DNA of 64,000 nucleotides from Hyphomicrobium sp. (GCA_003987725.1 RXJH01000002.1:224461-288460), one strand, 5' to 3'; counted from the stretch's first letter, positions 18,271-28,836 are shown. The notes: generated by a model not told the origin, from the letters alone. Program-made: numbers and translations.

Positions 18271-20160
18271 ATGCTTGAAGCTCTAAGACGCGGCGCCCAG
18301 ACCCGGGTAGCCAAGTTGCTGTTCGGATTGCTGGTTCTGAGCTTCGGCATCTGGGGCGTGCATGACGTGTTCCGCGGCTGGGGCCGGGGCGCCGTCGCCA
18401 AGGTGGGCAGCACGTCGATTTCGGACGAAGAATTCCGCCGCGCCTATCAGGACGAGCTTGACCGGGTGTCCCGGCAGGCCCGCCAGCGCATCACCGCCGA
18501 GCAGGGCCGCGCCTTCGGCCTCGACAGAAGAGTACTGTCGCAGCTCGTTGGCGGCGCGGCCATCGAAGCGCACGCCCACGAGATGGGTCTGGCGCTATCC
18601 GACAAGACCCTCGTCGAAGGCGTCCAGTCCGATCCTGATTTCCAGATCGACGGCAAATTCTCGAGACAGAATTTCGATGCCCTGCTTCGTCAAATTGGCC
18701 TGACAGAGCAAGGCTTCCTCAATCTGCGCCGTAAGGATGAACTCCGCGCCGCGATCATCAAGTCGTTCATCACGGGGCAAACGGTTCCAAAACCGCTTTT
18801 CGACCTCATGCACGCCTACAACGACGAGAAGCGCGTCATCGAGTGGATCAAGGTCGATCCCGAGGCCGTCACCGTCCCTGAAGCGTCGGAAGACAAGCTC
18901 AAGGAACTCTACGAGAAAGATAAGTCGAAATACATGACGCCCGAGTACCGCAAGGTGCAGGTGCTGACGCTCGGCGTCGACGATCTGAAGAAGCAGATCA
19001 CCATTTCCGACGAGGACGTCGCGAAATCCTACGAAGCGACGAAGGACACTTACAACAAGCCGGAAGAGCGGCGCATTCAGCAGATCGCCTTCAAGGACAA
19101 GGCGACCGCCGAAGCAGCGCTGAAGGATCTTCGCGACGGCAAGAAATCCTTCACCGACGTCGCCAAGGAAGCCGGCGCGAAGGACACCGACGTCGACCTC
19201 GGCTTGATCACCAGGAAGGCCCTGATCGACCCGAAGATCGCGGACGTCGCGTTCGCGCTCGAAAAGGACAAATATTCCGACGTTGTCGAAGGCCGCTTCG
19301 CAACGGTGATCCTGCGTGTCACGCAGATCGAGCCCGGCGTCACCCGCACGCTCGCCGACGTCAAGGACCAAGTCCACGACAAGCTCGCGACGGAAAAAGC
19401 CAAGTCCGACATGCAGAACAAGCATGACGAGATCGAAGACAACCGCATAGCCGGCAAGACTCTGTCGGAAATTGCCGAGACGTCGAAGCTGGCGTTCAAG
19501 GAAATTCCGGCGACCGATGCAATGGGCCTTTCGCCCGAAGGCAAGCCTGTGCTGGAGACGCCGGATCTTCGCAAGATCGTTACGCGTGCATTCGCGCCCG
19601 ACAACAGCTCCGACGACACCGCGATCGAGCTGTCGGACGGCGGCTACGCCTGGGTCAACGTTCTCTCCACCGAGGCACCGAAACAGAAGCCCTACGATCA
19701 GGTGAAGGATCAGGTGAAGGAAAACTACACCTCCTCCGAACGCCACCGCCTGATCGATGAGCTTGCAAAGAAGCTCGCCGACCGAGTCAACGCCGGTGAG
19801 CCGATGACCGCGCTCGAAGCAGAAGCGAAGAACAAAGTCGAAAAGACCGATCCTCTGACGCGCAAAACCATCCCGCAGAGCCTTTCAGAGGGAATCGTCG
19901 TTCAGGCCTTTGCCCTGCCGAAAGGCAAGGCGAGCCACGGGGATTCGCCCGATCACACGACGGAAATCGTCTATCGCGTTGCCGACGTGATCCCGGCGCC
20001 CGAAGCGTCTCTGACCGAAACCGATCAGCTGACCCGTGAGCTCAATGCCGAACTCGCAAACCAGACGCTCACCGAATACACCGAAGCACTCAAAAAGCGC
20101 CTCGGCACATCCGTGAACGCTGCGGAGATGAATGCCGTCATCGGCGTAAACGAAGAGTGA
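18271..20160 (+). CDS. ppiD: Membrane-anchored peptidyl-prolyl isomerase/chaperone PpiD (SurA-like)
   Basis: A 629-residue periplasmic folding factor anchored by one N-terminal helix (residues 15-35, KLLFGLLVLSFGIWGV). After the anchor comes a SurA-type N-terminal domain (VGSTSISDEEFRRAYQDELDR), then a rotamase domain around residues 265-365 (RRIQQIAFKDKATAEAALKDL, DLGLITR). PpiD-type proteins assist proteins leaving SecYEG; the divergent secG operon is a fitting neighbour. Length and layout match the alphaproteobacterial PpiD family. Followed eight bases on by trpE. Confidence 0.9.
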   Translation: MLEALRRGAQTRVAKLLFGLLVLSFGIWGVHDVFRGWGRGAVAKVGSTSISDEEFRRAYQDELDRVSRQARQRITAEQGRAFGLDRRVLSQLVGGAAIEAHAHEMGLALSDKTLVEGVQSDPDFQIDGKFSRQNFDALLRQIGLTEQGFLNLRRKDELRAAIIKSFITGQTVPKPLFDLMHAYNDEKRVIEWIKVDPEAVTVPEASEDKLKELYEKDKSKYMTPEYRKVQVLTLGVDDLKKQITISDEDVAKSYEATKDTYNKPEERRIQQIAFKDKATAEAALKDLRDGKKSFTDVAKEAGAKDTDVDLGLITRKALIDPKIADVAFALEKDKYSDVVEGRFATVILRVTQIEPGVTRTLADVKDQVHDKLATEKAKSDMQNKHDEIEDNRIAGKTLSEIAETSKLAFKEIPATDAMGLSPEGKPVLETPDLRKIVTRAFAPDNSSDDTAIELSDGGYAWVNVLSTEAPKQKPYDQVKDQVKENYTSSERHRLIDELAKKLADRVNAGEPMTALEAEAKNKVEKTDPLTRKTIPQSLSEGIVVQAFALPKGKASHGDSPDHTTEIVYRVADVIPAPEASLTETDQLTRELNAELANQTLTEYTEALKKRLGTSVNAAEMNAVIGVNEE

Positions 20161-20167
20161 GACTGAC

Positions 20168-21751
20168 GTGAGCGCCCCAACGGCAGCGCCGGCATCGGCC
20201 AAAACTTCGGCGGAGGCAAACTCAGGGCGCGCGGATATTTTCCCCGCGCCTGATCATTTCGCCAAGATCTACGGCGCCGGCACCTCCCAGGTCGTCTGGA
20301 CGCGCCTCATCGCCGATCTCGAAACGCCGGTCTCCGCATATCTGAAGCTCGGCGAGCAGCGCGCGATGAGCTTCCTTCTCGAGTCGATCGAGGGCGGCTC
20401 CGCGCGCGGGCGCTATTCCGTCATCGGCTTCGCTCCGGACCTGATCTGGAGGGCCAACGGCGACGCCGCGGAAATCAATCGATCGCCGGAAGCCGATCCG
20501 AACGCGTTTACGCGCGACGCTGACCCGGCGCTGCAGTCGTTGCGCAAATTGCTTGCCGAGAGCGCGATCGCACTTCCCGAAACGTTGCCGCCGATGGCCG
20601 CCGGTATTTTCGGCTACATGGGCTACGACACCGTCCGGCTGATTGAAAAGCTGCCGGAGATGAAACCGGACACGCTCGGCGTGCCCGATGCCATTCTGAT
20701 CCGGCCGACGCTGATGCTCATCTTTGACAACGTCAAGGATGAGATGATCCTCGTCACGCCTGTTCGCCCGAGCGCGAGCGTCACCGCCGCGGACGCCTAC
20801 GCCGCAGCTCTGGCGCGCATCGAGGGGGCCATCAAGGCCCTCGACACCCCGCTTCAACGCACGGCGTCCGCGCCTCAGCCGACGCTTACGCTGCCCGAAC
20901 CGCAATCGAACACGTCGCCTGCCGACTACATGGCGATGGTGACGAAGGCGAAGGAATACATCAAAGCCGGCGATATCTTTCAGGTCGTGCTTTCCCAGCG
21001 CTTTTCGGCGCCGTTCGCGCTTCCGTCATTCGCGCTCTATCGCGCTCTTCGCCGGCTCAATCCGTCGCCGTTTCTCTTCCATCTTGATTTCGGCGGCTTC
21101 CAGCTCGTCGGATCGTCACCCGAAATCCTCGTTCGCGCGCGCGACGGCGTCGTCACCATCCGCCCCATCGCCGGAACGGCACCCCGCGGCGCCACCGAAG
21201 CCGAGGACAAGGCATTGGGAGCAGCTCTCCTCGCCGATCCGAAAGAGCGCTCCGAGCATCTGATGCTGCTCGACCTCGGCCGCAACGACGTCGGCCGCGT
21301 ATCGGAACCCGGCACGGTCACCGTCACCGATAAGTTCGTCATCGAACGCTACAGTCACGTCATGCACATCGTGTCGAACGTGATCGGTAAACTCGACGAG
21401 AAAAATCACGACGCGATCGATGCCCTGATGGCAGGCTTCCCCGCTGGCACGGTTTCCGGCGCACCGAAAGTCCGCGCGATGGAGATCATCGCCGAGTTCG
21501 AGAAGGCCAAGCGCGGACCCTATGCGGGCTGCGTCGGCTATTTCTCAGCGAGCGGCGAAATGGATACCTGCATCGTGCTCAGAACCGCCATTCTCAAAGA
21601 CGGCATGATCCACGTGCAGGCCGGCGCCGGCATTGTGCACGACAGCATTCCTGAGAACGAACAGCAGGAATGCATCAATAAGGCGAAGGCCGTCGTGCGC
21701 GCCGCCGAAGAAGCGGTTCGCTTCGCCTCACGCTCGTCCAACGCTCGCTAG
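20168..21751 (+). CDS. trpE: Anthranilate synthase component I TrpE
   Basis: TrpE makes anthranilate from chorismate with ammonia supplied by TrpG, the first step of tryptophan synthesis. The 527-residue protein has the feedback-site region (SAYLKLGEQRAMSFLLESIEGG) and the chorismate-binding C-terminal half with PIAGTAPRGA, LLDLGRNDVGRVSEPG and FPAGTVSGAPKVRAMEII. A GTG start at 20168 fits; the first 40 residues are unusually Ala/Thr/Ser-rich, so a later start is possible. It is separated from trpG by a membrane protein and a phosphatase gene. Confidence 0.95.
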   Translation: MSAPTAAPASAKTSAEANSGRADIFPAPDHFAKIYGAGTSQVVWTRLIADLETPVSAYLKLGEQRAMSFLLESIEGGSARGRYSVIGFAPDLIWRANGDAAEINRSPEADPNAFTRDADPALQSLRKLLAESAIALPETLPPMAAGIFGYMGYDTVRLIEKLPEMKPDTLGVPDAILIRPTLMLIFDNVKDEMILVTPVRPSASVTAADAYAAALARIEGAIKALDTPLQRTASAPQPTLTLPEPQSNTSPADYMAMVTKAKEYIKAGDIFQVVLSQRFSAPFALPSFALYRALRRLNPSPFLFHLDFGGFQLVGSSPEILVRARDGVVTIRPIAGTAPRGATEAEDKALGAALLADPKERSEHLMLLDLGRNDVGRVSEPGTVTVTDKFVIERYSHVMHIVSNVIGKLDEKNHDAIDALMAGFPAGTVSGAPKVRAMEIIAEFEKAKRGPYAGCVGYFSASGEMDTCIVLRTAILKDGMIHVQAGAGIVHDSIPENEQQECINKAKAVVRAAEEAVRFASRSSNAR

Positions 21752-21771
21752 CTGAGACGCCAGTTAAGCGC

Positions 21772-22164
21772 CTAGCGAACCTTCACTTCGGTTCGCCACC
21801 GCTTAGCCCAGGCTCGCTGCCACGGCGTCCATTTCGGCCGCCACAGCAGGCTGACGATGCTGTGCCAGATCGCATAAATCGGAAACCAGAAAAGCACCCG
21901 GATCGGCAATACGCCGAGTGCGAACGCCGTGCGCCGAATCCGCTTCGATGCGGACGCGCCGTATTTCTGACTGCGCGCCTTCACCCATGCTCTGACCCTT
22001 TCCTGGCCGAGGACGCGTTCCGCGACCCTGAGCGCGATGAAAGCGACTACGGCGATCGGCAGCAGAAGCCAGAGCACAATCCAGAGGAGTTGCGTGAAAA
22101 TCCACCAGATGATGCTTAGGAGGAGGCCAAGAAGCCAAAAAATCGGCGCCAGTAGATAATCCAT
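21772..22164 (-). CDS. Hydrophobic Trp-rich membrane protein, function unknown
   Basis: A 130-residue protein with a long N-terminal hydrophobic region rich in Trp and Leu (about residues 3-48, probably two helices), a basic amphipathic middle and a second hydrophobic stretch (LPIRVLFWFPIYAIWHSIVSLLW). The C-terminus is Trp/Arg-rich. It lies on the minus strand between trpE and the phosphatase gene and shares its start region with the divergent frame. No family recognised. Confidence 0.6.
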   Translation of the reverse strand: MDYLLAPIFWLLGLLLSIIWWIFTQLLWIVLWLLLPIAVVAFIALRVAERVLGQERVRAWVKARSQKYGASASKRIRRTAFALGVLPIRVLFWFPIYAIWHSIVSLLWRPKWTPWQRAWAKRWRTEVKVR

Positions 22165-22274
22165 TGCGGATGGACCTTGTCATCACGGCAGCGCGAATCT
22201 ATGGCCTATCGCTTAACGACATCGACGGCCTGCTATATGGTCCGTTCGTCGCGCAACGCCAGCCCAAGGCCGCA

Positions 22275-22787
22275 ATGCTTTCTCTTGCCCTCCTCCGCCA
22301 CGCCAAATCAAGCTGGGAAGCGAAGGACATCGATGATTTCGACCGTCCCCTGAACGACCGGGGGCGCACCGCCGCGCCGGTCATGGGAGCGGTTCTGCAA
22401 GAACTCAATTTCACGCCCGAATGCATACTTTGCTCTCCGGCGAAGCGAACCCAAGAGACGCTGACGCTCATTTCACCATTCGTCAAAGACGCCGAAGTGA
22501 CGTTCGATGAACAGTTGTATCTAACAAGCCAGGATACGCTCCTCTCACGTCTGAAAGCCGTTCCGGTTGGCGTCAAGAAAGTGCTGATGATTGGCCACAA
22601 CCCCGGCATGCACGGCCTCGCGCTGATGCTGGCGGGCACCGGCGACGCCAAGTCGATATCGCGACTGGAAGACAAGTTTCCAACAGCCGCGCTCGCCACC
22701 TTCTCCTTCCCGCAGGTCGCCTGGCGCGATCTGACGCCGGCTTCGGGCCACCTCGAAGCCTTTGTCACCCCCCGCGACCGGGCGTGA
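22275..22787 (+). CDS. SixA-type phosphohistidine phosphatase
   Basis: A 170-residue histidine phosphatase: LALLRHAKSSW is the RHA/RHG-type catalytic motif, with CSPAKRTQETL and MIGHNPGMHGLA providing the other conserved Arg and His. E. coli SixA removes phosphate from histidines of phosphorelay/PTS proteins; substrates in this lineage are unknown. The ATG at 22275 places the catalytic motif at residues 7-10 as usual; the longer open frame upstream is not family-like. It lies between trpE and trpG. Confidence 0.85.
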   Translation: MLSLALLRHAKSSWEAKDIDDFDRPLNDRGRTAAPVMGAVLQELNFTPECILCSPAKRTQETLTLISPFVKDAEVTFDEQLYLTSQDTLLSRLKAVPVGVKKVLMIGHNPGMHGLALMLAGTGDAKSISRLEDKFPTAALATFSFPQVAWRDLTPASGHLEAFVTPRDRA

Positions 22788-22917
22788 AACGCCGAAACCC
22801 CGTCCCGCGTTGAAACAAGCCGTTCGAGGGCCATATTTTCCGTGTCGCGGTGCGTCCGGGGTCTGCTAGAAGGGCTTAAGGCCGCATTGAATGCGCGCTG
22901 GCAGACCAAGGGCCAAT

Positions 22918-23514
22918 ATGCTGATCCTGATCGATAACTACGATAGCTTCACCTACAATCTCGTCCATTATCTGGGCGAGCTCGGGGCCGAGAGCGTCGT
23001 CATTCGCAACGACAAGGTGTCAGCCGACGAAGTGCTCGCGAAGAAGCCTCAGGCGATCGTGCTGTCGCCCGGCCCGTGCACGCCGAACGAAGCCGGCGTC
23101 TGTCTCGATCTCATCAAGAAAGCTGGCCCCACCATTCCGCTGCTCGGCGTCTGCCTTGGCCATCAGGCGATCGGACAAGCTTATGGCGGCAACGTCGTTC
23201 GTGCGCCCGCCCCGATGCATGGGAAGCTGTCGACGATTTCGAATACCGGCAAAGGCATATTCAAAGGCCTGCCGCCGCGCTTCGACATCACGCGCTATCA
23301 CTCGCTCATCGTTGATCGCGCGACGCTTCCGGACTGCCTCGAGGTCACGGCCGAAACGGACGATGGAATCATCATGGGCCTGCAGCACAAGACGCATCCG
23401 GTCCATGGCGTTCAGTTCCACCCCGAAAGCATCGCGTCCGAGCAGGGCCACGCGCTCCTTGCCAACTTCCTTTCGATTGCAGGTTTCTCACCGAAAAGCC
23501 GTAAGGCGGCCTGA
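22918..23514 (+). CDS. trpG: Anthranilate synthase component II TrpG (glutamine amidotransferase)
   Basis: TrpG releases ammonia from glutamine for TrpE. The 198-residue class I amidotransferase has [29 protein letters not shown], the nucleophile motif [11 protein letters not shown] and the His-Glu motif [12 protein letters not shown]. The ATG at 22918 follows AAGGGCC; the upstream nine codons are not family-like. trpD starts three bases after the stop, so trpG-D-C form an operon. Family members may also serve p-aminobenzoate synthesis. Confidence 0.95.
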   Translation: MLILIDNYDSFTYNLVHYLGELGAESVVIRNDKVSADEVLAKKPQAIVLSPGPCTPNEAGVCLDLIKKAGPTIPLLGVCLGHQAIGQAYGGNVVRAPAPMHGKLSTISNTGKGIFKGLPPRFDITRYHSLIVDRATLPDCLEVTAETDDGIIMGLQHKTHPVHGVQFHPESIASEQGHALLANFLSIAGFSPKSRKAA

Positions 23515-23517
23515 CCC

Positions 23518-24567
23518 GTGACAACCGCAGCAACCGTTGCCAACCCGGCTCGTGAATTGAAGAGCCTCATGAATCGTATTGCCGATGGCGAAACCCTCGG
23601 CGATGAAGGCATGCAGCAGGCGCTCGATCTCTTGATGTCCGGAATTGCGCCGCCGGTCGCAATGGGCGCATTCCTCATGGGCCTGCGCGTCCGCGGCGAA
23701 ACCACCGAAGAAATCACGGGCGCTGCGAGATTCATGCGCGGGCGTATGACGACAGTCGATGCGCCGCCGGGTGCCATCGACATCGTCGGCACAGGCGGCG
23801 ACAGCCGCGGCACCTATAACATCTCGACGGCCGCGACGTTCGTTGCCGCCGGAGCCGGCGCGATCGTTGCGAAGCACGGTAATCGCGCCGTGACTTCGCT
23901 TTCGGGCGCCTCCGACGTTCTCGCAGCCCTCGGCGTCAAGCTCGACGTTCCGCCCGTCGTGGTTTCCCGCGCGATAGCAGATGCCGGCGTCGGCTTCCTG
24001 TGGGCCCCGCTTTATCATCCGGGGTTCAAGACTTGGGCGCCGATCCGCGCCGACCTTGGGCTGCGCACGATTTTCAATCTGCTCGGACCGCTCTGCAATC
24101 CGGCGCGCGTCACGCGGCAGGTCCTCGGCGTCTATGATCGCAAACTCGTTGAGCCGATCGCGGAAGTTCTGCGAAAGCTCGGCTCGGTCCACGCCTGGGT
24201 CGTCCACGGCGCCGACGGGATGGACGAACTGACGACAACCGGTGTTACCCACGTCGCGGAGCTGAAGGACGGCGATATCTTCGCCTTCGAGCTGACGCCG
24301 GAAGACGCGGGCCTCGCGCGCAGCGATATCGAGGCGCTGAAGGGCGGCGATGCCGCGGCCAACGCGGCTGCCATTCATGCGCTTCTGCAGGGGGAAACCG
24401 GTCCCTATCGCGACATCGTCCTTCTGAATGCCGCCGCAGCGCTCGTCGTCGCCGGCAAGGCCGATGGCCTGCCGGACGGGATCGAGAAGGCGGAAGCCTC
24501 CATCGATAACGGCCGGGCCGCACGCGCCCTCGACCGTCTTGTCGCCGTCACCAACGAACGGGTTTGA
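23518..24567 (+). CDS. trpD: Anthranilate phosphoribosyltransferase TrpD
   Basis: TrpD joins anthranilate to phosphoribosyl pyrophosphate. The 349-residue protein has the family glycine-rich loop [19 protein letters not shown], the [15 protein letters not shown] motif, and [11 protein letters not shown]. Translation begins at a GTG three bases after trpG. It is followed at once by trpC (ATG three bases past the stop). Length is normal. Confidence 0.96.
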   Translation: MTTAATVANPARELKSLMNRIADGETLGDEGMQQALDLLMSGIAPPVAMGAFLMGLRVRGETTEEITGAARFMRGRMTTVDAPPGAIDIVGTGGDSRGTYNISTAATFVAAGAGAIVAKHGNRAVTSLSGASDVLAALGVKLDVPPVVVSRAIADAGVGFLWAPLYHPGFKTWAPIRADLGLRTIFNLLGPLCNPARVTRQVLGVYDRKLVEPIAEVLRKLGSVHAWVVHGADGMDELTTTGVTHVAELKDGDIFAFELTPEDAGLARSDIEALKGGDAAANAAAIHALLQGETGPYRDIVLLNAAAALVVAGKADGLPDGIEKAEASIDNGRAARALDRLVAVTNERV

Positions 24568-24569
24568 AG

Positions 24570-25373
24570 ATGGCCGACATCCTCGACAAGATCACCGCCT
24601 ACAAACGCGAAGAGGTCGCACGCGCCAAAACGCTGAAGCCCCTCCGCGTCATCGCCGAATACGCGCGCTCGGCGCCGAAGGTGCGTCGCTTCGCCGGTGC
24701 CATCGAAGCGAAACATCAGAAAAAGCAGCCCGCGCTGATTGCCGAAATCAAAAAGGCATCGCCCTCCAAAGGCCTCATCCGCGCCGACTTCGATCCGCCC
24801 GCGCTCGCCAAAGCATATGAGCAAGGCGGCGCGGCTTGCCTGTCGATCCTCACCGACCGTCCATCGTTTCAGGGCGCACCCGAATTTCTGACGGCAGCGC
24901 GCGAAGCGACATCGCTGCCCGTCCTGCGCAAGGACTTCATGATCGACACCTACCAGGTCGCCGAAGCACGCGCCTGGGGCGCCGACTGCATCTTGATCAT
25001 CCTCGCCGAGGTCGACGACGCAACCGCCCACGATCTCGCGTTGGCGGCCAATGACTGGGGCATGGACGCCATCGCCGAGGTCCACGACGCAGCGGAACTT
25101 GACCGGGCGCTGAAACTCGATTGCCGCCTCATCGGCATCAACAATCGCAACCTCAAGACCTTCGACGTGAAGCTCGAGACGACGGAAGATCTTGCGCCGA
25201 AGGTTCCTTCGGACCGGATCGTCGTCGGTGAAAGCGGCATCTTCACCTCGTCCGACATCGCCCGGCTCGCCAAGGCCGGCGTCGAGACGTTCCTCGTTGG
25301 CGAAAGCCTGATGCGGCAAGCCGATGTGACCGCCGCGACGAAGGCCCTGCTTCAGACCGCGACTGCGTCATGA
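24570..25373 (+). CDS. trpC: Indole-3-glycerol phosphate synthase TrpC
   Basis: TrpC closes the indole ring from carboxyphenylamino-deoxyribulose phosphate. The 267-residue TIM barrel shows [49 protein letters not shown] and VVGESGIF, all standard. The ATG at 24570 is preferred over a TTG two codons earlier. Its stop overlaps the moaC ATG, so the trp genes are translationally coupled to molybdenum cofactor genes. Confidence 0.96.
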   Translation: MADILDKITAYKREEVARAKTLKPLRVIAEYARSAPKVRRFAGAIEAKHQKKQPALIAEIKKASPSKGLIRADFDPPALAKAYEQGGAACLSILTDRPSFQGAPEFLTAAREATSLPVLRKDFMIDTYQVAEARAWGADCILIILAEVDDATAHDLALAANDWGMDAIAEVHDAAELDRALKLDCRLIGINNRNLKTFDVKLETTEDLAPKVPSDRIVVGESGIFTSSDIARLAKAGVETFLVGESLMRQADVTAATKALLQTATAS

Positions 25374-25864
25374 GCAAGCTTTCCCACATCAACGACAAGG
25401 GCGAAGCCCGGATGGTCGATGTCTCGGAGAAGGCCACAACGGCCCGCCGCGCCGTCGCCGAGGGCTTTGTCGCGATGCGGCCCAGCACGCTCGAACTCGT
25501 CGAAAAGGGCGAAGCTCACAAAGGCGATGTCATCGGCACCGCGCGCATCGCCGGCATCATGGCGGCTAAGCGCACGCACGAGTTGATCCCGCTTTGCCAT
25601 CCGCTCGCGATTACCAAAGCGACCGTCGACTTCACGCTCTCCCAGTCTCCACCCGGCATCCTCGTGAAGGCGGAGGTGAAGGTTTCAAGCCAAACGGGCG
25701 TCGAAATGGAAGCTTTGACCGCAGTTTCGGTTGCCTGCCTGACGCTCTACGACATGCTGAAAGCTGCCGATAAATCCATGACGATCGAAGGCGTCCGCCT
25801 CATCGCGAAGGATGGCGGCAAATCAGGCGTCTACCGTGCCGGCGAGCGCGCCGGAGGCGCTTGA
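25370..25864 (+). CDS. moaC: Cyclic pyranopterin monophosphate synthase MoaC
   Basis: MoaC completes the first step of molybdenum cofactor synthesis with MoaA, forming cyclic pyranopterin monophosphate. The 164-residue protein has the family signature [13 protein letters not shown] and [17 protein letters not shown]...TLYDMLKA. It overlaps trpC by four bases and is followed by moeA. The moaC-moeA pair after trpC is common in Rhizobiales. The cofactor may serve the oxidoreductase gene 6 kb downstream. Confidence 0.96.
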   Translation: MSKLSHINDKGEARMVDVSEKATTARRAVAEGFVAMRPSTLELVEKGEAHKGDVIGTARIAGIMAAKRTHELIPLCHPLAITKATVDFTLSQSPPGILVKAEVKVSSQTGVEMEALTAVSVACLTLYDMLKAADKSMTIEGVRLIAKDGGKSGVYRAGERAGGA

Positions 25865-25869
25865 CACAC

Positions 25870-27081
25870 ATGTCTCTGCTGCCCGTCGCCGAAGCGCTGA
25901 AGCGCATTCTCGATGTCGCGACGACACTCGAGCCCGAAAACGTCGAACTTCTTCGGGCGCGCGGCCGGACGCTCGCGGCGCCCGTGATTTCCAAACTCAA
26001 TAATCCGCCATTCAACGCTTCCGCGATGGACGGCTATGCCGTGCGCGCGGAAGACGTCGCCAGCGTACCTGCGTCGTTGACTGTCATCGGTGAGGCTGTC
26101 GCCGGCCGCCCGTTTACAAGCGCGCTTGGCAAAGGCGAAGCCATACGCATCTTTACTGGCGGCCGCGTGCCGGAAGGTGCCGACGCGATCGTCATTCAAG
26201 AAAACGTCGATGCATCCGGACCGACTATCACGGTCCGCGAGACCGCATCCGTTGGCGCCAACATCAGGCCCGAGGGCGAGGATTTCCGGAAAGACGACAT
26301 CCTGCTCGAAGCAGGCCGCTGTCTGACTTCGCGCGACGTGTTGATCGGCGCCTCCTCGGGCTACGGAAAACTTCCGGTCGTCCGGAAACCCGTCATCGCG
26401 ATCCTATCGACAGGCGATGAACTCGTTTCGCCCGGCAATCCTCTCGGACCTGGACAGATATCGGCATCGAATGCCTACGGCCTCGCGGCCGTCGTCGAAG
26501 CGGCCGGTGGCGAAGCGCACTTTCTCGGAATTGCGCGCGACACGTTCGCATCGCTCGAAGATCGCATCGCCGCCGCTGCCGGTGCCGATATTTTAGTCAC
26601 GAGCGGCGGAGCGTCCGTCGGCGACCACGATCTGGTCCGCCCCGCCCTCGAAAAGGCGGGCGCTAAACTCGAATTCTATAAGATCGCAATGCGTCCGGGA
26701 AAACCGTTGTTCTTCGGATTGCGCGCAGTAGAACGGAAGACGCAATACTGCCTTGGCCTGCCGGGAAATCCGGTTTCGTCGATGATCTGCGCACGGGTCT
26801 TTCTCGTGCCCCTCATCGGCCGCCTGCTTGGACGGGAAACGCCATTCCAAGCGATCGAGGCCGTGCTCGCCGAGCCCGTTCCGGCGAACGGACCGCGCCA
26901 GCACTACATGCGCGGCGTATTGGATATGAACTCGGCCCCACCCCGAGTGACACCGTTCAAAAGCCAGGACAGCGGCTTGATCAAATCCCTACAGCGCGCC
27001 GATTGTCTCGTTGTGGTACCTGCCGACGCGCCCGCTCAGAGCGCCGGAACGCCGGTGAAGGTTCTTAAGCTCGATATTTGA
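25870..27081 (+). CDS. moeA: Molybdopterin molybdenumtransferase MoeA
   Basis: MoeA inserts molybdate into adenylylated molybdopterin. The 403-residue protein has the four-domain MoeA layout: PPFNASAMDGYAVRAED, IRIFTGGRVPEGADAIVIQE, ILSTGDELVSPG and SGGASVGDHDLV, then FFGLRAV and a C-terminal domain. I chose the ATG at 25870; a TTG at 25861 sits only three bases from GGAGG and would add three residues. It ends the ppiD-moeA run. Confidence 0.94.
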   Translation: MSLLPVAEALKRILDVATTLEPENVELLRARGRTLAAPVISKLNNPPFNASAMDGYAVRAEDVASVPASLTVIGEAVAGRPFTSALGKGEAIRIFTGGRVPEGADAIVIQENVDASGPTITVRETASVGANIRPEGEDFRKDDILLEAGRCLTSRDVLIGASSGYGKLPVVRKPVIAILSTGDELVSPGNPLGPGQISASNAYGLAAVVEAAGGEAHFLGIARDTFASLEDRIAAAAGADILVTSGGASVGDHDLVRPALEKAGAKLEFYKIAMRPGKPLFFGLRAVERKTQYCLGLPGNPVSSMICARVFLVPLIGRLLGRETPFQAIEAVLAEPVPANGPRQHYMRGVLDMNSAPPRVTPFKSQDSGLIKSLQRADCLVVVPADAPAQSAGTPVKVLKLDI

Positions 27082-27091
27082 CGAACGCTGG

Positions 27092-27110
27092 CCGCACGCT
27101 TGTGCGGTTT
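27092..27110 (+). terminator. Possible weak terminator after moeA
   Basis: A six-pair GC stem (CCGCAC / GTGCGG, four-base loop) begins 11 bases after the moeA stop and is followed by TTT only. The position suits a terminator of the trp-moa run; the short T tract makes it weak. Confidence 0.4.
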
Positions 27111-27266
27111 CAGAAATTTCGCAACAACCAAACCAAATGCCTATTTATGTTGCACACGAATGAAATGCGTGTGCGCCATCATTTTTCGCGATATGGTGGC
27201 CCTGGGGAACATTCAAGCCGAGCGCGGCGTTTTTCGGTTTCATGACTTAGGCCGAGGACGCCGTAG

Positions 27267-28106
27267 ATGCTTATCCACGTGGGTTACGATATCGGATTGC
27301 AACTTTCTGCGCCGACGCCGCTTCTTCTACTTCTCGATGTCCACCCGAGCCGCCGCCGCGACATCATTTACGAAGATGCGTTGAGCGTTCCCGACATTCC
27401 GATCGAGCACGGCCTTGATCTCTACGGGAACCGGACGCAGCGGCTTGTCGCTCAGCCGGGTCCGCTGAAGCTCAGCTATCGCGCGGTGGTGCGGGATTCA
27501 GGAGCTCTCGAAGAGCAACCCTTCAATGCTCGCGAAATCCCCGTCGCCGACCTGCCGAATTATGCGATGCATTACTTGAGCGGCAGCCGCTATTGCGAAA
27601 CTGACGAACTAGCGCCGATTGCCTGGCAGCTCTTCGGTAACGTGCCGCCGGGATACGCACGCGTCAAAGCGATCTGCGAGTTCGTTCACAACCACATCAA
27701 GTTCGATTATCAGGCCGCGCGCTCCACGCGCACCGCTGCCGAGGCTTATAAGGAACGCACTGGCGTTTGCCGCGACTTCGCGCATCTCGCCATATCGTTC
27801 TGCCGCTGCCTCAACATTCCCGCAGCATACGTGAACGGGTATTTGGGCGACATCGGCGTGCCGCCCGATCCGGCGCCGATGGATTTCAGCGCCTGGTTCG
27901 AGGCCTACATCGATCACCGCTGGGTGACGTTCGATGGGCGCCATAACAAGCCGCGAACCGGCCGCATTGTCATCGCTCGCGGACGCGATGCCGCCGATGT
28001 GGCGATGATCACATCGTTCGGCCAGCACTATCTGGGTGAATTCAAAGTCATCTGCGAAGAAGTCGCCCCGCAACGCGCGGAGCAACTTTCGTCGCGGGCC
28101 GCCTGA
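27267..28106 (+). CDS. Transglutaminase-like cysteine protease family protein
   Basis: A 279-residue cytosolic protein with an N-terminal beta domain and a transglutaminase core: KERTGVCRDFAHLAISFCR (catalytic Cys), then YIDHRWVTFDGRHNKPRTGRIVIARGRDAADVA (His and Asp). The family in Rhizobiales is widespread and often lies beside alpha-E and circularly permuted ATP-grasp genes, which are absent here. No signal peptide is seen. The reaction is unknown; peptide cleavage or amide transfer are the options. Confidence 0.82.
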   Translation: MLIHVGYDIGLQLSAPTPLLLLLDVHPSRRRDIIYEDALSVPDIPIEHGLDLYGNRTQRLVAQPGPLKLSYRAVVRDSGALEEQPFNAREIPVADLPNYAMHYLSGSRYCETDELAPIAWQLFGNVPPGYARVKAICEFVHNHIKFDYQAARSTRTAAEAYKERTGVCRDFAHLAISFCRCLNIPAAYVNGYLGDIGVPPDPAPMDFSAWFEAYIDHRWVTFDGRHNKPRTGRIVIARGRDAADVAMITSFGQHYLGEFKVICEEVAPQRAEQLSSRAA

Positions 28107-28115
28107 CGCGGCCGG

Positions 28116-28685
28116 TTAGTCCTTCGCGCGTTCGACGTAGGAACCGTCAGCCGTCATCACGACGACCCGCGTCCCAGCGCCGATGTGCGGGGGCACCATC
28201 ACGCGGGCGCCGTTCGAAAGCTTCGCCGGCTTGTAGGACGACGATGCCGTCTGGCCTTTGACGACGGGGTCGGCTTCGACGATTTCAAACGTCACGCGCT
28301 GCGGCAGCTCAACGGAAATCGGATTGCCCTCATGCAGCGACACGAGGCACGTCATGCCTTCCTGAAGCCACTGGCCGCTGTCGCCGAGAATGTCCTTCGG
28401 AATGGTGATCTGGTCGAAGGTTTCGGGCTGCATGAAGTTGAAGCCCATGTCGTCTTCGTAAAGATAATTGAAGTCCTTTTCGTCGAGGTAGGCGCGCTCG
28501 ACCTGATCCGTCGTACGGTAACGCTCGGTAAGCTTCACGCCGTCGGCGATGCGGCGCATTTCGAGGTGCGTGACGGGCGTGCCCTTGCCCGGATGGATGT
28601 TTTCGGCGTGCATCACCACGGCAAGTTTACCATCGAGATCGAGCACATTGCCTTTACGGACCGAGCTTGCAATAACCTTTACCAC
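28116..28685 (-). CDS. efp: Elongation factor P
   Basis: EF-P rescues ribosomes stalled at polyproline stretches. The 189-residue protein starts with GTG and has the three-barrel EF-P layout. Lys34 lies in the loop motif HPGKGTP, the site that EpmA modifies with beta-lysine. The presence of epmA and epmB genes directly across a 151-base divergent gap supports this modification rather than rhamnosylation, which uses Arg at the same position. Confidence 0.95.
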   Translation of the reverse strand: MVKVIASSVRKGNVLDLDGKLAVVMHAENIHPGKGTPVTHLEMRRIADGVKLTERYRTTDQVERAYLDEKDFNYLYEDDMGFNFMQPETFDQITIPKDILGDSGQWLQEGMTCLVSLHEGNPISVELPQRVTFEIVEADPVVKGQTASSSYKPAKLSNGARVMVPPHIGAGTRVVVMTADGSYVERAKD

Positions 28686-28836
28686 GTAACGTCTCCGATC
28701 ATTAATCCATGCGCTACGGCCGCCTCATGGGGCGGCCGGCCGGCGGAAGCCTTCAGGGAATCTGTCGCGTCTCATACCTGCTAAGTTCTTTGCCGCCAAG
28801 TGCGGCAACCCTGTGCTGAACCCTCAATTTGCAAGC

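Noticed and set aside
18595-19746. Minus-strand open frame of 383 codons
   Set aside because: It is antisense to ppiD and low in recognisable structure.
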